Positions 44,740 to 56,604 of a stretch of DNA of 64,000 nt are shown piece by piece. Every line of letters begins with the position of its first letter. Within the stretch, counting starts at the first letter, position 1. The position numbers and the translations under genes were made by a program. The stretch lies in contig VZQC01013730.1 of NCBI GenBank assembly GCA_009823505.1, forward strand, positions 393,227-457,226, given 5' to 3'. This DNA comes from Rhizomys pruinosus. Taxonomy: Eukaryota; Chordata; Mammalia; Rodentia; Spalacidae. The notes beneath the pieces are model-generated. The model searched no databases. It was not told where the DNA came from and was given only the letters and a program-made list of their open reading frames with translations.

Positions 44740-45850
44740 ACTGCACAGGAAGGGAGGGCATGAAATGTGCTAAAGCCATGCTCTGGAGAACTCAGTTGAC
44801 TTCAGCCAGAGCTTCTGAGGCTTCTGCTATGAGCTTTCACCTGGAAACTGGGTCCCTGTTGCCTTGAAGAAGGTCAAAGAGAGGCTGTAGCATTGTGGTG
44901 GGGGTGGACAGCCATGGGTGGAGCCAGTTAAGATTTCCTCGGAAGGACTGAAGGGATGCTAGTGTGAGCTTGGGAGGAAGGGAGAATGCAGGTTTGAGAA
45001 GTCTCACTGCAGTGAGAGAAATTTCAGTGCCTAGGAAACAAATTGGGGGAATCATTTGAACCTTAGCATGGGCTATTTTAAATCCAAAATCTTCTAAGGA
45101 TGGTACAAGCCTGTCGTTTAAAGTTGCCAGGTCAGTTGATGATTTGTCCCAAACTAAAATGTCATCCATATAATGCAAGATTTGCAGACCTTGTTCCATA
45201 TGGGGTTTAAGAGCTGCTGCTATGGCCTCTTGGCAGAGTATTGGGCTGTTGGCCATGACTTGTGGCAGTACAGTCCACTCGTAACAAGTTGCTGGACCTG
45301 AGTTGTTAATTGCAGGAACTGAGAGAGCAAACTGCTTTCAATCCTCAGTATGGAGGGGGATTGGAAAAAAAATGGTCTTTTATATCTAAGGCTAGCAGAG
45401 GGGTGTTAGCTGGAATAGCAGAGGCAAGGGGGAGATGCCTCTGTGGAGATCACCATACATGCATAGTTTTGTTAATGGCTCACAGATCTTGTAAAAGACA
45501 CCAACCTTCTGTTGCCTTTTTTATGACAAACACAGGGGTGTTCCAGGTACTGTGAGATGGATGGATGCATCCCAATGAAAATTGTTCCTTGACTATGTCT
45601 TGGACAGCTTGTAATTTCTCCCCTGGTAAGGGCCACTGCTCAATCCAGACTGGATAATCTGACTTCCAGTGCAGATGAGGGGGAGAATTCTCTGCAGTGA
45701 CCCTCAGGATTGGGGGTACTTCTTGCTGAGATGATGGAGGTGTTTTCCCCCAGTTAAATGGTCTGTCTGGACATGGTTGTTCTCATTTGGAGTGGCAATA
45801 ACTGCATCCAAAGCCTCCAAAATGTCTTGCCCTAGCATATTGATATTAGT
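44740..45850 (-). pseudogene. pol: reverse transcriptase, broken
   Basis: The polymerase active site YMDD is encoded at 45172-45161 within an open stretch (45256-44837) that begins MANSPILCQ, the betaretroviral NSP-CQ motif. The upstream palm with LALDIKD (first catalytic Asp) is readable around 45392-45375 but in a region with several stops (45800-45260). The thumb continues below 45000. It would copy the viral RNA into DNA from a tRNA-Lys primer. Intact motifs but broken frames show decay after an active past. Confidence 0.9.
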
Positions 45851-45879
45851 GGGTGCTATTAATGGGTGAATCTGACCAG

Positions 45880-46130
45880 TGTTTCAATCAGGGTCTTCCC
45901 AGGTGTAAACATTTTTAGTTATATAAGACTGTGAGGGCCCTCCTATTCCTAGAAGTTTAAGTCCTGGGAGCAAGGGCCAGTCAGGGGGTATTTCTTGCTG
46001 TTTTATAATGGTTCTATCTGCCCCTGTATCTATCAAACATTTAAAAGACCTCCCCCCAATTTTAATCATCAGTGCAGGATGTAAGCCTTCTGAAATAGGT
46101 GCTGCTCAGAGGGTGTGCACTGACTCTTTT
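45880..46130 (-). pseudogene. Protease (pro), broken
   Basis: The frame at 46069-45884 contains LIDTGADRTII, the aspartic-protease active site, and a GIGG strand typical of the betaretroviral enzyme. It would cleave Gag and Pol in the budding particle. It is short of a full-length domain because the frame stops at 45884. Confidence 0.85.
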
Positions 46131-46154
46131 TCCCCTGGGCTAGAGGCTGCCCGT

Positions 46155-47635
46155 CTAGGAGTTTAAAGGTGGCAATTTTTTCCTGTCTTTATCGTAGTTT
46201 GAGCAGCAATCTTTCCTCCAATGATATCCTTTTTTACACCAGGGGCAGAGAATGTATGGGGGACATTCAGGAGGCCCTCTGGGAGACACTGGTGCTTTAG
46301 GGAATTTTCTTTTCCAATGACCTCTGTCTCCACAGTTAAAACATTTTTCATTTGTGGTAACAGTAGCCACAAAGGCTTGAGCTAGGTAATTAGCTTTGTG
46401 GGAGGCTGTGCCCATGTCCTGAGTTGCCACTATCCATCTGTCATAATGGTCACCTTTTAAGCCCTGTCATGCTTGTCTGCACTCCGAATTCATTCCCTTC
46501 CAAACAATATTTTTGAGGAGTATCTCTCTGGCTGTGAAGTTGGGGATCTTCCTCTCTAGGCTGCTTTTAGTAATTAAGATAAAGTCAGATAGGGGTTCCT
46601 CAGGTTTTTGCCTAGGAAATACTAATGAGGAACTGGCCTGAGAGTCAGTTGGTGGTTTAATTCTATCCCAGGCCTGTAGGTTGCAAAGGCAGACCTGGTC
46701 AAAGTACCCTGGGTCCAGTCTGGCCTGTTGCATCCCTGTGCTAAAATATCCTGCTCCAAAGAACTGCTCACAACCCCAGTCTATGTTAGGCTGCCCTTGA
46801 TTTCTTTGAACCTGTTGGAGACTGTCATCTCTGTATAGTCCTTCCCATTGTAAAAATAGGGGACCTGGGAGTGAAGCCTTGCAAATATCTCTCCAGTCCT
46901 GTGGAGTGTTAAGAGAAGCACAAAAGCTCTGGAGAATGGACTTTGTCCACGGTGCCTGAATGCCATCCTCTCTGACTTCTTGCCTGAGTTCTTTCAACTC
47001 ACTTGCCTGGTAAGGGTACCAGTTTAGAGGGTGACCCAAGTCAGAGCTAAATTAGCAGGGTATGCCTGTAATTGAAGATCTGGGTTATCCCAAATCTGGC
47101 ACAATTTTTCTGTAGCAGAATGAGAAGAGGTTGAGGGTAAAGGTATTTCTGGCCCCTTGACAGGGAGTGGCTGATAAGTAGGGGAAAGGTTAAGGCTAGC
47201 CACTTGGATGTTTTATTATCCTGTTCTATTTTTACTGGTTCTGAAGCTTGGGGGGCTTTCAGAGGCAATTTTATTGGGGTTATCAAGGGGAGTTTTAGCA
47301 GGTTCTTGGGAGGAGGGGTTCTGCTATCTAATTTTGTTGTTTTCCTTTCCTGGAGTGGTTTGGTGAGAAGGCCCTAAGCATTGTCTCACCACAGCTAGTA
47401 GTGGCAAGAACATGAGAGATGCCAGAGAATTTTCTAACTGTCTAGCATTCTGTGCCACACTCGTCCAGGATTCTGAACTCCATAAGTCTGCAGGGGACAT
47501 CAACAGGGCAATATTAAGAGTCTCACTCCAAAAGGAGGCAGCTTCCCGTGTGGAAATTTTAACTCCTCAACTCCTAAGGAGCGTTTTTATTTTCTTAGCC
47601 TGTGGGTCTTTTTGGCTTGTCTGTTTGTTACCCAT
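46155..47635 (-). pseudogene. gag (matrix, capsid, nucleocapsid), broken
   Basis: It starts at 47635 with MGNKQTSQ, a myristoylation-type N-terminus, but hits an in-frame TGA after about 22 codons. Matrix-like sequence continues to about 47050. The capsid is the 190-codon open stretch 47039-46467, containing a QARLDPGYFDQVC segment of the capsid/major-homology type. The nucleocapsid (46430-46155) has two zinc knuckles: the first reads CFNCGDRGHWKRKF with the last Cys changed to Phe, and the second CPWCKKGYHWRKDC is intact. Gag would build the particle core and package RNA. Confidence 0.88.
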
Positions 47636-47965
47636 GATAAAGAGAGATAGGAAATGCTAGTGGTTAGGGAAAGAAACAGTTTAAAAGACTAATCTCACAG
47701 GAAGAGAGAATTACACAAAGATGTGCCACAGCTGGCCATATAGAGGACAGAGACTTAAAGCAGATTCAAAGATTAATCTCTTGTGGGAAAAGAGATAAAT
47801 TCCAAGGAGATATACCATAGCTGGTCGTGATTACCCTGGTTGGGGGGGGGTATCTCCTTGTCTCTACAGTAAAATTCTCTGAGATTTCCCTTGTGTGGGG
47901 GAAATCAGGGCTAAGAGAGAGCCCGAGAAATACCTTGTTTTCTTCCTCCTTTGGTGGAAAGTCGA

Positions 47966-47983
47966 GCCCCATGTTGGGCACCA
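47966..47983 (-). other. Primer-binding site, tRNA-Lys1,2 type
   Basis: Two bases inside the 5' LTR the minus strand reads TGGTGCCCAACATGGGGC, two mismatches from the Lys1,2 site TGGCGCCCAACGTGGGGC. Both differences are CpG-type decay. Confidence 0.88.
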
Positions 47984-47985
47984 GT

Positions 47986-48158
47986 TGTCGGGTCAGTGTC
48001 TTTGTGTCACGCGTGACCACCTTCCACATTCTGTCCTTCCATTCTTGACTCAGCTCCAGGACTTGCCTCCTGCCTTCAGGCCAACAGTCTCTTGGCTCTG
48101 CTCCTGCAAGAAGAGGGGAGGGAAAACCGCCAGAGATCACCTACCCATGGAATGGAAC

Positions 48159-48241
<83 letters not shown>

Positions 48242-48618
48242 GGGAGAGCCAGGGAGGATAGGAACTCTGTTTATTTACTGTCAGTGAGGTCTATATATTC
48301 AAGACTACTGTGCTTTGGGCAAGGAAGTGAGGAGCAGGTGGAAGGAAGGGATGAGCCAACATGGTTCTAAGGGGGGGGGCACTGCAGAGCTCCAGTTTGT
48401 GCAACAGGTAACTAGAGGTGTTACATTCTGCTCAGTGCCTCAAGGGAAGGGGCCTGGAACTTTGCAGAGATAGGGCGAAGTAAGAGTTATTGTAATATCC
48501 TGAATCTTCTGGCTGCAGATAACTCTGGAAGCCCACAGAGATATCAGATAACTGGAGATCTCCTGGGACAGGTATCACAATTTCTCACTTCAACCACACA
48601 CAAAGTTCCATTCCCACA
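47986..48618 (-). repeat. 5' LTR of the ERVK provirus
   Basis: It is homologous to 40781-41345 but 68 bp longer, mainly because of the expanded (TC)n(AC)n tract at 48160-48238. Confidence 0.94.
48160..48238. repeat. (TC)n(AC)n microsatellite inside the 5' LTR
   Basis: About 23 TC units are followed by about 15 AC units. The 3' LTR has only about 5 CA units at the matching place. Confidence 0.95.
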
Positions 48619-51000
48619 TATGTTTTATGACATTTATTGAATTATATATGTTGAACCATCCCTGCATCTCTAGAATAAAGCCTACCTCGTCAGGGTGGAT
48701 GATCTTTTTGATGTGCATCTATATGCAGTTTAGAAGTTGAGTATCTTTTACATCAATGTTCATTAAGTATATGGGCCTGTAATTTTCTGTCTTTGTTGTA
48801 CCTTCACCTGGTTTTGATATTAGAAGGATTCTGGTTTTGTAGAATGAGTTTGGAAGTTCTCCTTCTGTTTCTATCTTTTTGAATAGTTGGAGCAGTATTG
48901 GGTGTAGGTCTTCTTTGAATGTCTGGTAGAATTCTGCTCTATAGTCTTCTGGGACTATTTTTTTGTTGTTGTTGTTGAGAAGGTTTGTGTTACTATTTCA
49001 ATTTCCTCGTTTTTTATGGGTCTGTTTCAGCTGTTGACCTCTTCTTGTTTTAACTTAGGTGATGTCCATGTTTCTACAAATTCATCCATTTCCTTTAGGG
49101 TTTCAAATGTAATGGAGTATAGATTTTTGAAGTATTCCCTTACAATATTCTGGATTCTTTTGGTGTATATGTCCATTAGGTCCATTTCTTGTAAGCTGTT
49201 ATTTAATTAATCAGATGCCTCTTTGTTTATTCTTTGTCCAGTTGATCTGTCTATTGAAAAGAGAGGGGTATTGAATGAATTAGAGTTAATATGTGTTTTA
49301 TAGTCCTGGAATACTGTTTTTGCAAACTTGTGTGCACAGAAGTTGGTGCCTATATATTCATGATTGTAATATCTTCTTGGTCAATTGTTTCTTTGATTAG
49401 AATGAAGTGACCCTATTTATCTCTTCTGAGTAATTTTAATTTGAAGAAGTCTATTTTGTTTGCTATAGAATTACAAGACCTGCTTGCTTTTAAGAGTCAT
49501 TTGCTTTGAATATTTTGTCCATACTTTCACCTTAAGCTGGTGCCTGTCCTTGAATGTGAAATGAGTTTCTTGAAGACAAAAAAGATGGGTTTTCTTTTTG
49601 CATCCATTCTGTTAGTCCTGTGTCTTTTGACAAGGGAGTTGAAGCCTTGACATTTAATAATACTATCAAAGGTTGTGTATTGGATACTCTCAATTTAATT
49701 TCATTAAGTTTGTGTACCTATTTTGAGTTTCCATTATTATAGTGTTTGTTTTCTTTCTGTAACGTCTCGAGTATGCTAATCGTGTCTTCAGTCCTTTGGT
49801 GATTTTCTGTTCTGGTCATATCTGCTTCGTGTTCTGTGCTTCATGAATCTCTCTATAGGTAATTCTTTCCTTAATTTTGGGAAGTATTCTTCCATAATTA
49901 TGTTGAAGATATTTTCGACCCTATTGGCTTGAGATTGTTTTCCTTCCTGTATGCTTATAATTCTTAGAGTTCGTCTTCTCACGTTGTCTCACATTTCCTG
50001 CATATCCTATTCTTGTGCTTTTCTAAAATTTTTACATTATCTTTGTTTAAGGACTCCATATTTTCAACTTTGGCATCCAGTCTTGATATTCTATTTTCTG
50101 TTTCATTCATTCCCCTTCTGAGGCTTTCTGGATTTTTTTCCAATTGGTTTATTGGGTTCTTCAAATTCATGCAGATTTGTTTGCATTTTCCTCACAATTT
50201 CTATCTCTTATAAGAATTCAGTTTTCTTTTTTTTTGTGAATTCATTTTTCAAATCAAGAATTGCTCTTGATATTTCATTAAGCTTCATATCTGTATATTC
50301 CTGAGCTTGCCTCACATATTTTTTGTGTTGTTTGTGTTTTAGTTCTTTGACTATGTTTATCAATGTTCTTTTAAATTCTGATTCCAGCTGTTTCACAGAA
50401 TGGTTTTCATTGTAGTGTCCTTCTTGGAGGGAGGGGCTTGGTAGGGATATATTTCCTTGGTTTTTCATATTTTTTGTGTGTTTTTGTGCTACATTTTGGG
50501 TATATGGATGCTCTTTTTTAGTTAACTGACCAGTAGGTATTTCTATTTGGCTTTTGTTTAACTGAGTTTTGATATATTTGTAATGTTAGTAAAGTTTAGC
50601 TACTTTTTGTTCTAAGTCCTAGGTAGGTAGGACTGTCCAACAGATCAAGAGTCAAGGAAGATGGGCTTGGGATTAATTGATGTGGTGCTTAGCATTCGTT
50701 CTGGTGTGGTTGACAACTTGGGGTAAGTGTGTTGGTCCAGGGAATTGATTGGTGTCTATGGTGATCCTAGTCTGGGTGAGAACAGGGGTGGGGGTGTGGG
50801 AGAAGGACTGAATGGGGTAGATGATCTGACTTCCCAAAATCCTCCTTGGGGAAGATCTGAAACTCAGGTCAGCTTCAGATAGGTTGAGGGAGAGAGTGAT
50901 CATGGAGAGGCTTCTTAGTGGTCTGTGGTAGGGTATTTTTCCAGCTCAGTTAAGGGTCTAAGGTAGAAAAATTAGGTGCCTGCCTGTGTCCTAGGCTGGC

Positions 51001-51879
51001 AGGAACCATTTATTGTTTTAAGTCTTGATGCTTAATTTCAGATACATGCCTGTGCAACTTGTGGGTGAGTTGGAATTTGATTGTTATTTTACAAAATCAC
51101 AACTTCACCTCTCTCTTCTTTGCAATATCTCCAAAACTATCCATTTCACTAGAGCTTCATTTGAATGGTCTCAGAAAGCCAAGACTATCATTTCCCTGGT
51201 GTACTGCTCATTTCATGTGCTGTGTGTTCTTTCCAAAAATACAGTGAAAAGACACAAAGGAGAAACTGGCAATGGGAGATAGCCATGTTCTTTGCAAGTA
51301 ACTTTTCTGGTTAAAGGAGAGGATGCCACATTCTTGGGTTGTGAGACTTTTGCCATACATGTAATTGCTATTATCATAGTTAAAATTATGTGATTGCATA
51401 ATCTATGAGGACTAGTAAAAGACCTTTAAGTGATTTCTCCTCTACCTAACCCTTAGAAGTCTTTTTTCCTAATTCTAAAATTAAAAGTAGAGATCTTTCT
51501 CCATGATCTTTCTATTCCTAACTGACATGTATTTCCAAGATTTTGGATCTTGTTGACTTTAGGAGTACATAAGACAGGATCCAATTGTAACACAGAAACT
51601 CTGTCAAGTACAGTGACCTCATGTGGGATTACGGTTCACAATTTAAGAAGCTCTGACATCCTATGACCTCATAGAATCGCTTCCTGACAGGAAGTAGCAC
51701 CCAGCTGAGAATACTTGCATTGGGCTCTGAACTTTTTGCTCCTGATTTTACAAAATGCATGTCCTATACATATGTACAATGTGTTCATTCCATCCCAACA
51801 ACCTAAACATCTACCCTCATTCCAGTACCAAATGCAAAGTTGGAGACCCCCAAATCTCATTAGGTTCAGAAATAGCTGA
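51001..51879. other. No recognised feature
   Basis: The 85-codon frame at 51025-51282 has no recognisable domain. Confidence 0.5.
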
Positions 51880-52055
51880 ACAATACTCCACTGCAAATAG
51901 ACTCCACTTTATATATATATATATCTATAAATTATATATATTCATCTGTTAATGGGTATTTGGGCTACTTTCTGTGGCTTTGCTGCTGTGAATATTTGCA
52001 AATACTATGACAATGAAGTATCTCTAAAATAGAAATTAAATGATTGATAGACCTT
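51880..52055 (-). mobile_element. Old LINE-1 ORF2 C-terminal fragment
   Basis: The antisense text (CAATACTCCACTGC, a TA run, TTCATCTGTTAATGGGTATTTGGG, then GCTGCTGTGAATA) matches the general form of the L1 ORF2 end in mammals, with a (TA)n expansion in the middle. Confidence 0.6.
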
Positions 52056-52084
52056 CACTCACCATTGCAACAACAACAACGACA

Positions 52085-53727
52085 ACAACAACAGCAAAAA
52101 GAAGACCCCGAATAGCTAAAACAACCCTGAGTGAAAAAAGCAATACAGGGGTATTGCTCTACCAGACTTCAAGCTATATTACAGGGCTATAGTAATAAAA
52201 ACAGCCTGATACTGGCACAAAAACAAACCCATTGACCAGTGGAACAAAATTGAAGATCCAAACTTGAGCTCATACAATTTCAGCCACCTCACCTTTGACA
52301 AGGGGGCCAAAAAGACTCAATGGAAGAAGGGTAGCATCTTCAGCAAATGGTGCTGGCAAAATGGGATCACCATTTGAAGAACAAAATTAAACTCCTACAT
52401 CTCACCCTATACAAAAATCAATTCCAAGTGGATCAAATATCTCAATGTGAAACCCAAAACCTTGAAGGTGATAGAAGAAAAAGTTGGCAACAACCTACAA
52501 GACATAGGCATAGGAAAATACTTTCTAAATAAGATAGCAGCTGCACAGGAAATAAGGTCAACAGTAGACAAATGGGACCTCATAAAACTCAAAAGCTTCT
52601 GTACAGCTAAAGAAATAATCAAGGAATTGAAGAGAAAACCAACAGAGGAGGAGGAAATCTTCACCAGTGATTCATCTGACAGAGCATTAACTTCAAGAAT
52701 ATATAAACTATTCAAAAAACAAAGAAGTAAGAAAACACATGACCTACTCAAAACATGGAGTAGAGAGCTGATGAGAGACTTCACCACAGAGGAAGGAAAG
52801 AGAAACATCTTAAAAAGTGTTCAACATCAGTGATAATTAAGTAAATGCAAATTAAAATCACTGTCAGATATCATCTTATTCCTATACAACTGGCTAAGAT
52901 CAAGAACACAAATGACACCAAACAATGGAGAGGTTGTGGGGAAAGGGGAACACTCATCCACTGCTGGTGGGAATGTAAACTTGAACAAACATCATGGAAA
53001 GCAGTGTGGAGAACCCTTTAAAGACTCAAAATGGGCCTGCCACCTGACCCAGTTATACCATTCCTGGGATATACCCACAAGACTCATCCTACCACAAAGA
53101 TACCTGTACATCAATGCTTATTGCAGGTATCTTTACAATAGCAGAGAGCTGGAGCCAACCCCAATGTTCCTCAGCTGATGAGTGGATGACAAAAATGTGG
53201 TACATATACACAATGGAGTACTATTCAGCAGTAAAGAAAGATGATATCATGAACTTTGCAGGCAAGTGGATGGAATTCAAAGCCATTATGCTAAGTGAAG
53301 TTGCACAATCCCAGAAAAACAAGAGATGAATAGTCTCCCTCATTTGTGGATGCTAACACAAAATACCCAGATGAAAGGCAAGGTGAAAAACATTATTGTT
53401 ATATTTCTGTTTATCTGAAAAGCAACTATGTTGTTGTAATGCAAATCTCTTAATGGACACTAGAATGGATCCACCACTTTCAGTCTCTGTAATTACTGCA
53501 TAAGAGTGGAAAGTATGCATTCATATTTTAGAGTAATATAAAATCAAAGGAGGAAAATATGAATTCCTAAACATAAAAAAAGACTGAAAGAACGAGGCAG
53601 GACAGTTATGGCAGAGTGTATGATCTGGGGTGGGTTGGGAGGAAGGGAAAGGGGAATATGTGTAAACTGAACTGAGAAATGATGTCTGAAATACAAAAAA
53701 CATCAATAAAAACATTATTAAAAAAAG
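52085..53727 (+). mobile_element. LINE-1, 5'-truncated, ORF2 C-terminal half and 3'UTR
   Basis: ORF2 text runs from about 52100 to a stop at 53327-53329. The longest frame is 52447-52833 (MKPKTLKVIEEKVGNNLQD...), then 52912-53178 and 53114-53329 (ending MLSEVAQSQKNKR). Indels separate them. The 3'UTR ends with AAACATCAATAAAAAC and an A-rich tail at 53710-53727. A (CAA)n-like run at 52062-52092 lies at the 5' junction. Confidence 0.92.
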
Positions 53728-53984
53728 ATTTTTGTCGACTTCCTCAAGGTTTCATCAAAGACTTCTCAGAGTCCTTTTTATTGCTGTTCCTGAATTCTGA
53801 TGTCTATGATCACATTCATTAAACATGACATAATAGAGGGTTACAATTCTGTTTTGGAATCAAGTTGCCAAATCATTTTTACAAGTTTTTTATTTCATAT
53901 CAGAATGCTGTATTTGTGGAAGACTATAACCCATCAGAAAATTTTTACATTTTTCTTCTTGATTTCTTGATTTATTTCTTGATT
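53728..53984. other. No recognised feature
   Basis: Short stretch of AT-rich sequence between the L1 tail and a microsatellite. Confidence 0.5.
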
Positions 53985-53993
53985 TATTCTTTT

Positions 53994-54061
<68 letters not shown>

Positions 54062-54063
54062 TT
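53985..54063. repeat. (CTTT)n microsatellite
   Basis: About 17 units of a pyrimidine tetranucleotide. It probably grew from the A-tail complement of the antisense SINE that follows. Confidence 0.95.
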
Positions 54064-54074
54064 TTATTAAGAAC

Positions 54075-54182
54075 AATTTGTTTCTGTGTGACAAGTTCCA
54101 AAGTAACCCTGACTGGTCTCCAACTTCCTATGTAGCTAAGGCTGGTCTTGAACTGCTCATCCTCCTGACCATATCAAATGCT
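54075..54182 (-). mobile_element. Degenerate B1-related SINE
   Basis: AACCCTGACTGGTCTCCAACTTCC and TATGTAGCTAAGGCTGGTCTTGAACT follow the B1 antisense order with heavy divergence. Confidence 0.65.
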
Positions 54183-54201
54183 TAAAGTAAGATGTTCATC
54201 T

Positions 54202-54420
54202 TCAGGGCTGGAGAGTTGGCTCAATGGTTAAGAGCACCAACTGCTCTTGCAGAGGACCCAGTTTCGATTCCCCACACCCACATGGCAGCTAAGAACCATC
54301 TTTAACTCCAGTTACAGGGGAATCTGATGCCCTCTTCTGACCTCTGCAGCATTGTACGACATGGGTACACCAATCTACATGCAGACAGTACACTCATATA
54401 CATAAAAAATAATAATAAAT
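54202..54420 (+). mobile_element. B2 SINE
   Basis: The head GGGCTGGAGAGTTGGCTCAATGG leads to an AATAATAATAAAT tail. An imperfect target duplication beginning TAAGATG lies on both sides (54187 and 54420). Confidence 0.94.
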
Positions 54421-54869
54421 AAGATGGTTGTCTTTGCACATACCTCCTCACCTTTTCTGCTACAGAAATGTTCCAAATTTTCATTCCTTATGCATCAAAT
54501 TCCAAGATATGCAATTCAGGAAAGAATAATTGCAGACACTTTTGAAATAATTCTCCATTCTCAAATAGAGAAAATTCTATGTATCCTCTTTAATCACTGG
54601 AAGATATCCTGTTGATGCATTGTTTTGAAAATATAGCAAACTTGATGCTATTTCATATTCTACCCTTAGACTTGTTTATTTTAATATAAAATGTATTATT
54701 ACATACTGTGAGATCTACTAAACTGATCTTCTGCTCTTCAGAGAAATGATCACTGGCTGATATTTGGAGAAACTTATCAGCAGGATTTTTTGAAATGACA
54801 CAGTCCTTAGTTACTGTTAATTTTTGTAACCTCTTTGATGTTATAAGACCCCAAACACCTTTTAAAATA

Positions 54870-55005
54870 GTTTTGTCTCCTTGGAGGCTGTGGGAGGGTG
54901 AGATTGGAGAAGGGGTCATAAAGGAGATTATGATCGACTGAGATGTTTTTTATGAAATATACAAAAATTCACTTAAAATAGATAAGTAAATAAAATAGTC
55001 TTGTT
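54870..55005 (+). mobile_element. L1-like 3' end
   Basis: GGAGATTATGATCGACTGAG and the following AAATATACAAAAATTC tail parallel 13648-13710. It is a short fragment only. Confidence 0.5.
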
Positions 55006-55257
55006 TGTTGTATGCAGAAACTGAATGTTCATTAATGTCCAAGTAAATTACTTTGGAAAAGTATTACCTTGGAATAATAACAGAATAATAGCGGAATAAT
55101 CAATATGAAAAGTATCAAAATGAATTCCAAACATATCATAATTGACTATCAAGACTGAAAGTAGAATTTATTTTCAGTCTTCTCCTCTCTCTCTCACCTG
55201 CTTACCTATAGGTCAGAGGTTGATAACTAATGTCATTCTCAGTTTCTCTACACTGTA

Positions 55258-55466
55258 TTATTTGAGACAGAATATGTTTTGGAGTGTGGAACTCATCCGC
55301 TCAGCTAGGCTGGCAAGCTAATGAGCTCGAGGGATCCACTTATCTACCAATAACAGCTCTGGGGCAACGGGCATGAGCTATCATCCCCATATTTCTAATG
55401 ACGTTACGCAAATCCTTATTTTAAATTAGCAGGTACTGTACCACCTGGACCATCTCCCCAGCTTCC
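55258..55466 (-). mobile_element. Old SINE, B4/RSINE type
   Basis: The right end is the complement of a tRNA/ID-like head (GTACCACCTGGACCATCTCCCCAGC). The left part is B1-like antisense text (GGCTGGCAAGCTAATGAGCTC, then CATGAGCTATCAT). Together these suggest the composite B4/RSINE family. Confidence 0.5.
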
Positions 55467-56222
55467 AAACTAGAATTTCAGTCAACACACATAATCTGTT
55501 ATCTGAATAATGTTACGCATTTTTCCAAACATAAAAGAGGGAATTTAGAGCAATACAGTTTTTTTTTATTCCAGAAAATAAATGCCTGGTACTTTTTGTC
55601 AAATTCCTACATTTTAATTTTGATATGACCTTTTACCAAAACTCTTCATCATGTTCTTCAGGTATCTTTTTCTTTTAAGTTATAAATCATGAAAATAAAA
55701 TAATTTTAACATTGCATTAGAAAGCGAGTGAAGACAGAACATAATTTGATTTTCAGTTATTTAATTATGACTAATTACTTCATTACTTACAATAATCTGA
55801 AAAATCCTGTCTGATGACTTTCATTTATTTAATTATGACTAATTACTTTATAACATAGATTATTCAGAAAAAAACTGTCAGATGGGCAAAAGAGGGATCA
55901 ACACTGAAATAATGTTTGGATTAATCAGTACTCCATGAGGTTACTTAGTGACATCAGGAGCATCACTAAAAATATTGCTGGTTCTTAGCTTAATAGTGAA
56001 TTTATAGTAAACAGAATTTGTTTAGTTCCATTACTACATTTTGTATCCAGTCATATTACAAATTATGGAATCTACAGCTATCAAAATCATGATACACAGA
56101 AGATATAAATTAAAACTCACTTAAACATTTAGCCATTGAATGCCAATAATTACAAAGTTGATTCAAACTAGATGTCACTTTCTTATAAAAGCTTAAGTCT
56201 AGAAAACTAAAAAGATATATAG

Positions 56223-56260
<38 letters not shown>

Positions 56261-56441
56261 GTATGTGTGACTTGCGGAATACTTTTTGAAACAAAGATGT
56301 AAGCATGATTGTTAGGAAAACTCATGTTACTCTTCAAAATTAAAACCTAATTTTCAAAAGATGTTGTTAAAGGAATGAAAAGATTAGTTATACAGTATAG
56401 GGGGTGATTTCACCAAATCATACATCAGATAAAATCTGGAG
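55467..56441. other. AT-rich sequence with a (TA)n run
   Basis: It contains a TA microsatellite at 56227-56257 and a repeated phrase (TTATTTAATTATGACTAATTAC at about 55757 and 55826). No gene is seen. Confidence 0.55.
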
Positions 56442-56604
56442 TCATGCCGGGCATGGTGGCACATGCTTTTAATCCTAGCACTTGGGGGACAGGGCAGAGG
56501 TGCATCTCTTTGAGAGTTCAAGACCAACGTTTTCTACATAGCAAGCTCCAGGACAGCTGGAGCTACAGGGAGACCCTGTCTCAAAAAGACCAAAAAAAAA
56601 AAAA
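56442..56604 (+). mobile_element. B1 SINE with target duplication
   Basis: GCCGGGCATGGTGGCACATGC runs to a poly(A) tract. AAATCTGGAGTCA is present on both sides (about 56431 and 56604). Confidence 0.95.

Larger units (their letters stand above)
40781..48618 (-). mobile_element. ERVK-type provirus with gamma/D-type env, complete structure, decayed genes
   Basis: LTRs (40781-41345 and 47986-48618) enclose a full gene order read right to left: gag, protease, reverse transcriptase, RNase H, integrase, env. A perfect 6-bp target duplication TATGTT (40775-40780 and 48619-48624) shows insertion into the L1. The primer site is tRNA-Lys1,2-like and a polypurine tract abuts the 3' LTR. The two LTRs differ noticeably (roughly 7-8% by eye plus a microsatellite expansion), so the copy is older than the ERV1 at 19227. 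Every gene carries frameshifts or stops. Confidence 0.95.
38701..51000 (-). mobile_element. LINE-1, long but deleted, split by an ERVK provirus
   Basis: Outside the provirus the L1 reads right to left as follows: 5' region (about 51000-50480), ORF1 (50468-49788), endonuclease segment (about 49560-49240), RT N-terminal part (49200-48619), RT C-terminal part (40780-40540), ORF2 C-terminal end (40445-40185) and a 3'UTR (about 40140-38701). Two internal deletions are evident: one near 49210-49240 between RT and endonuclease, and one near 40500-40540 between the RT and C-terminal segments. It is more diverged than the L1 at 30922-36150. Confidence 0.85.

Noticed and set aside
47895..48370. 130-codon plus-strand frame with Ser-Leu and Thr-His runs
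   Set aside because: It is the antisense reading of the ERVK LTR through its (TC)n(AC)n tract.
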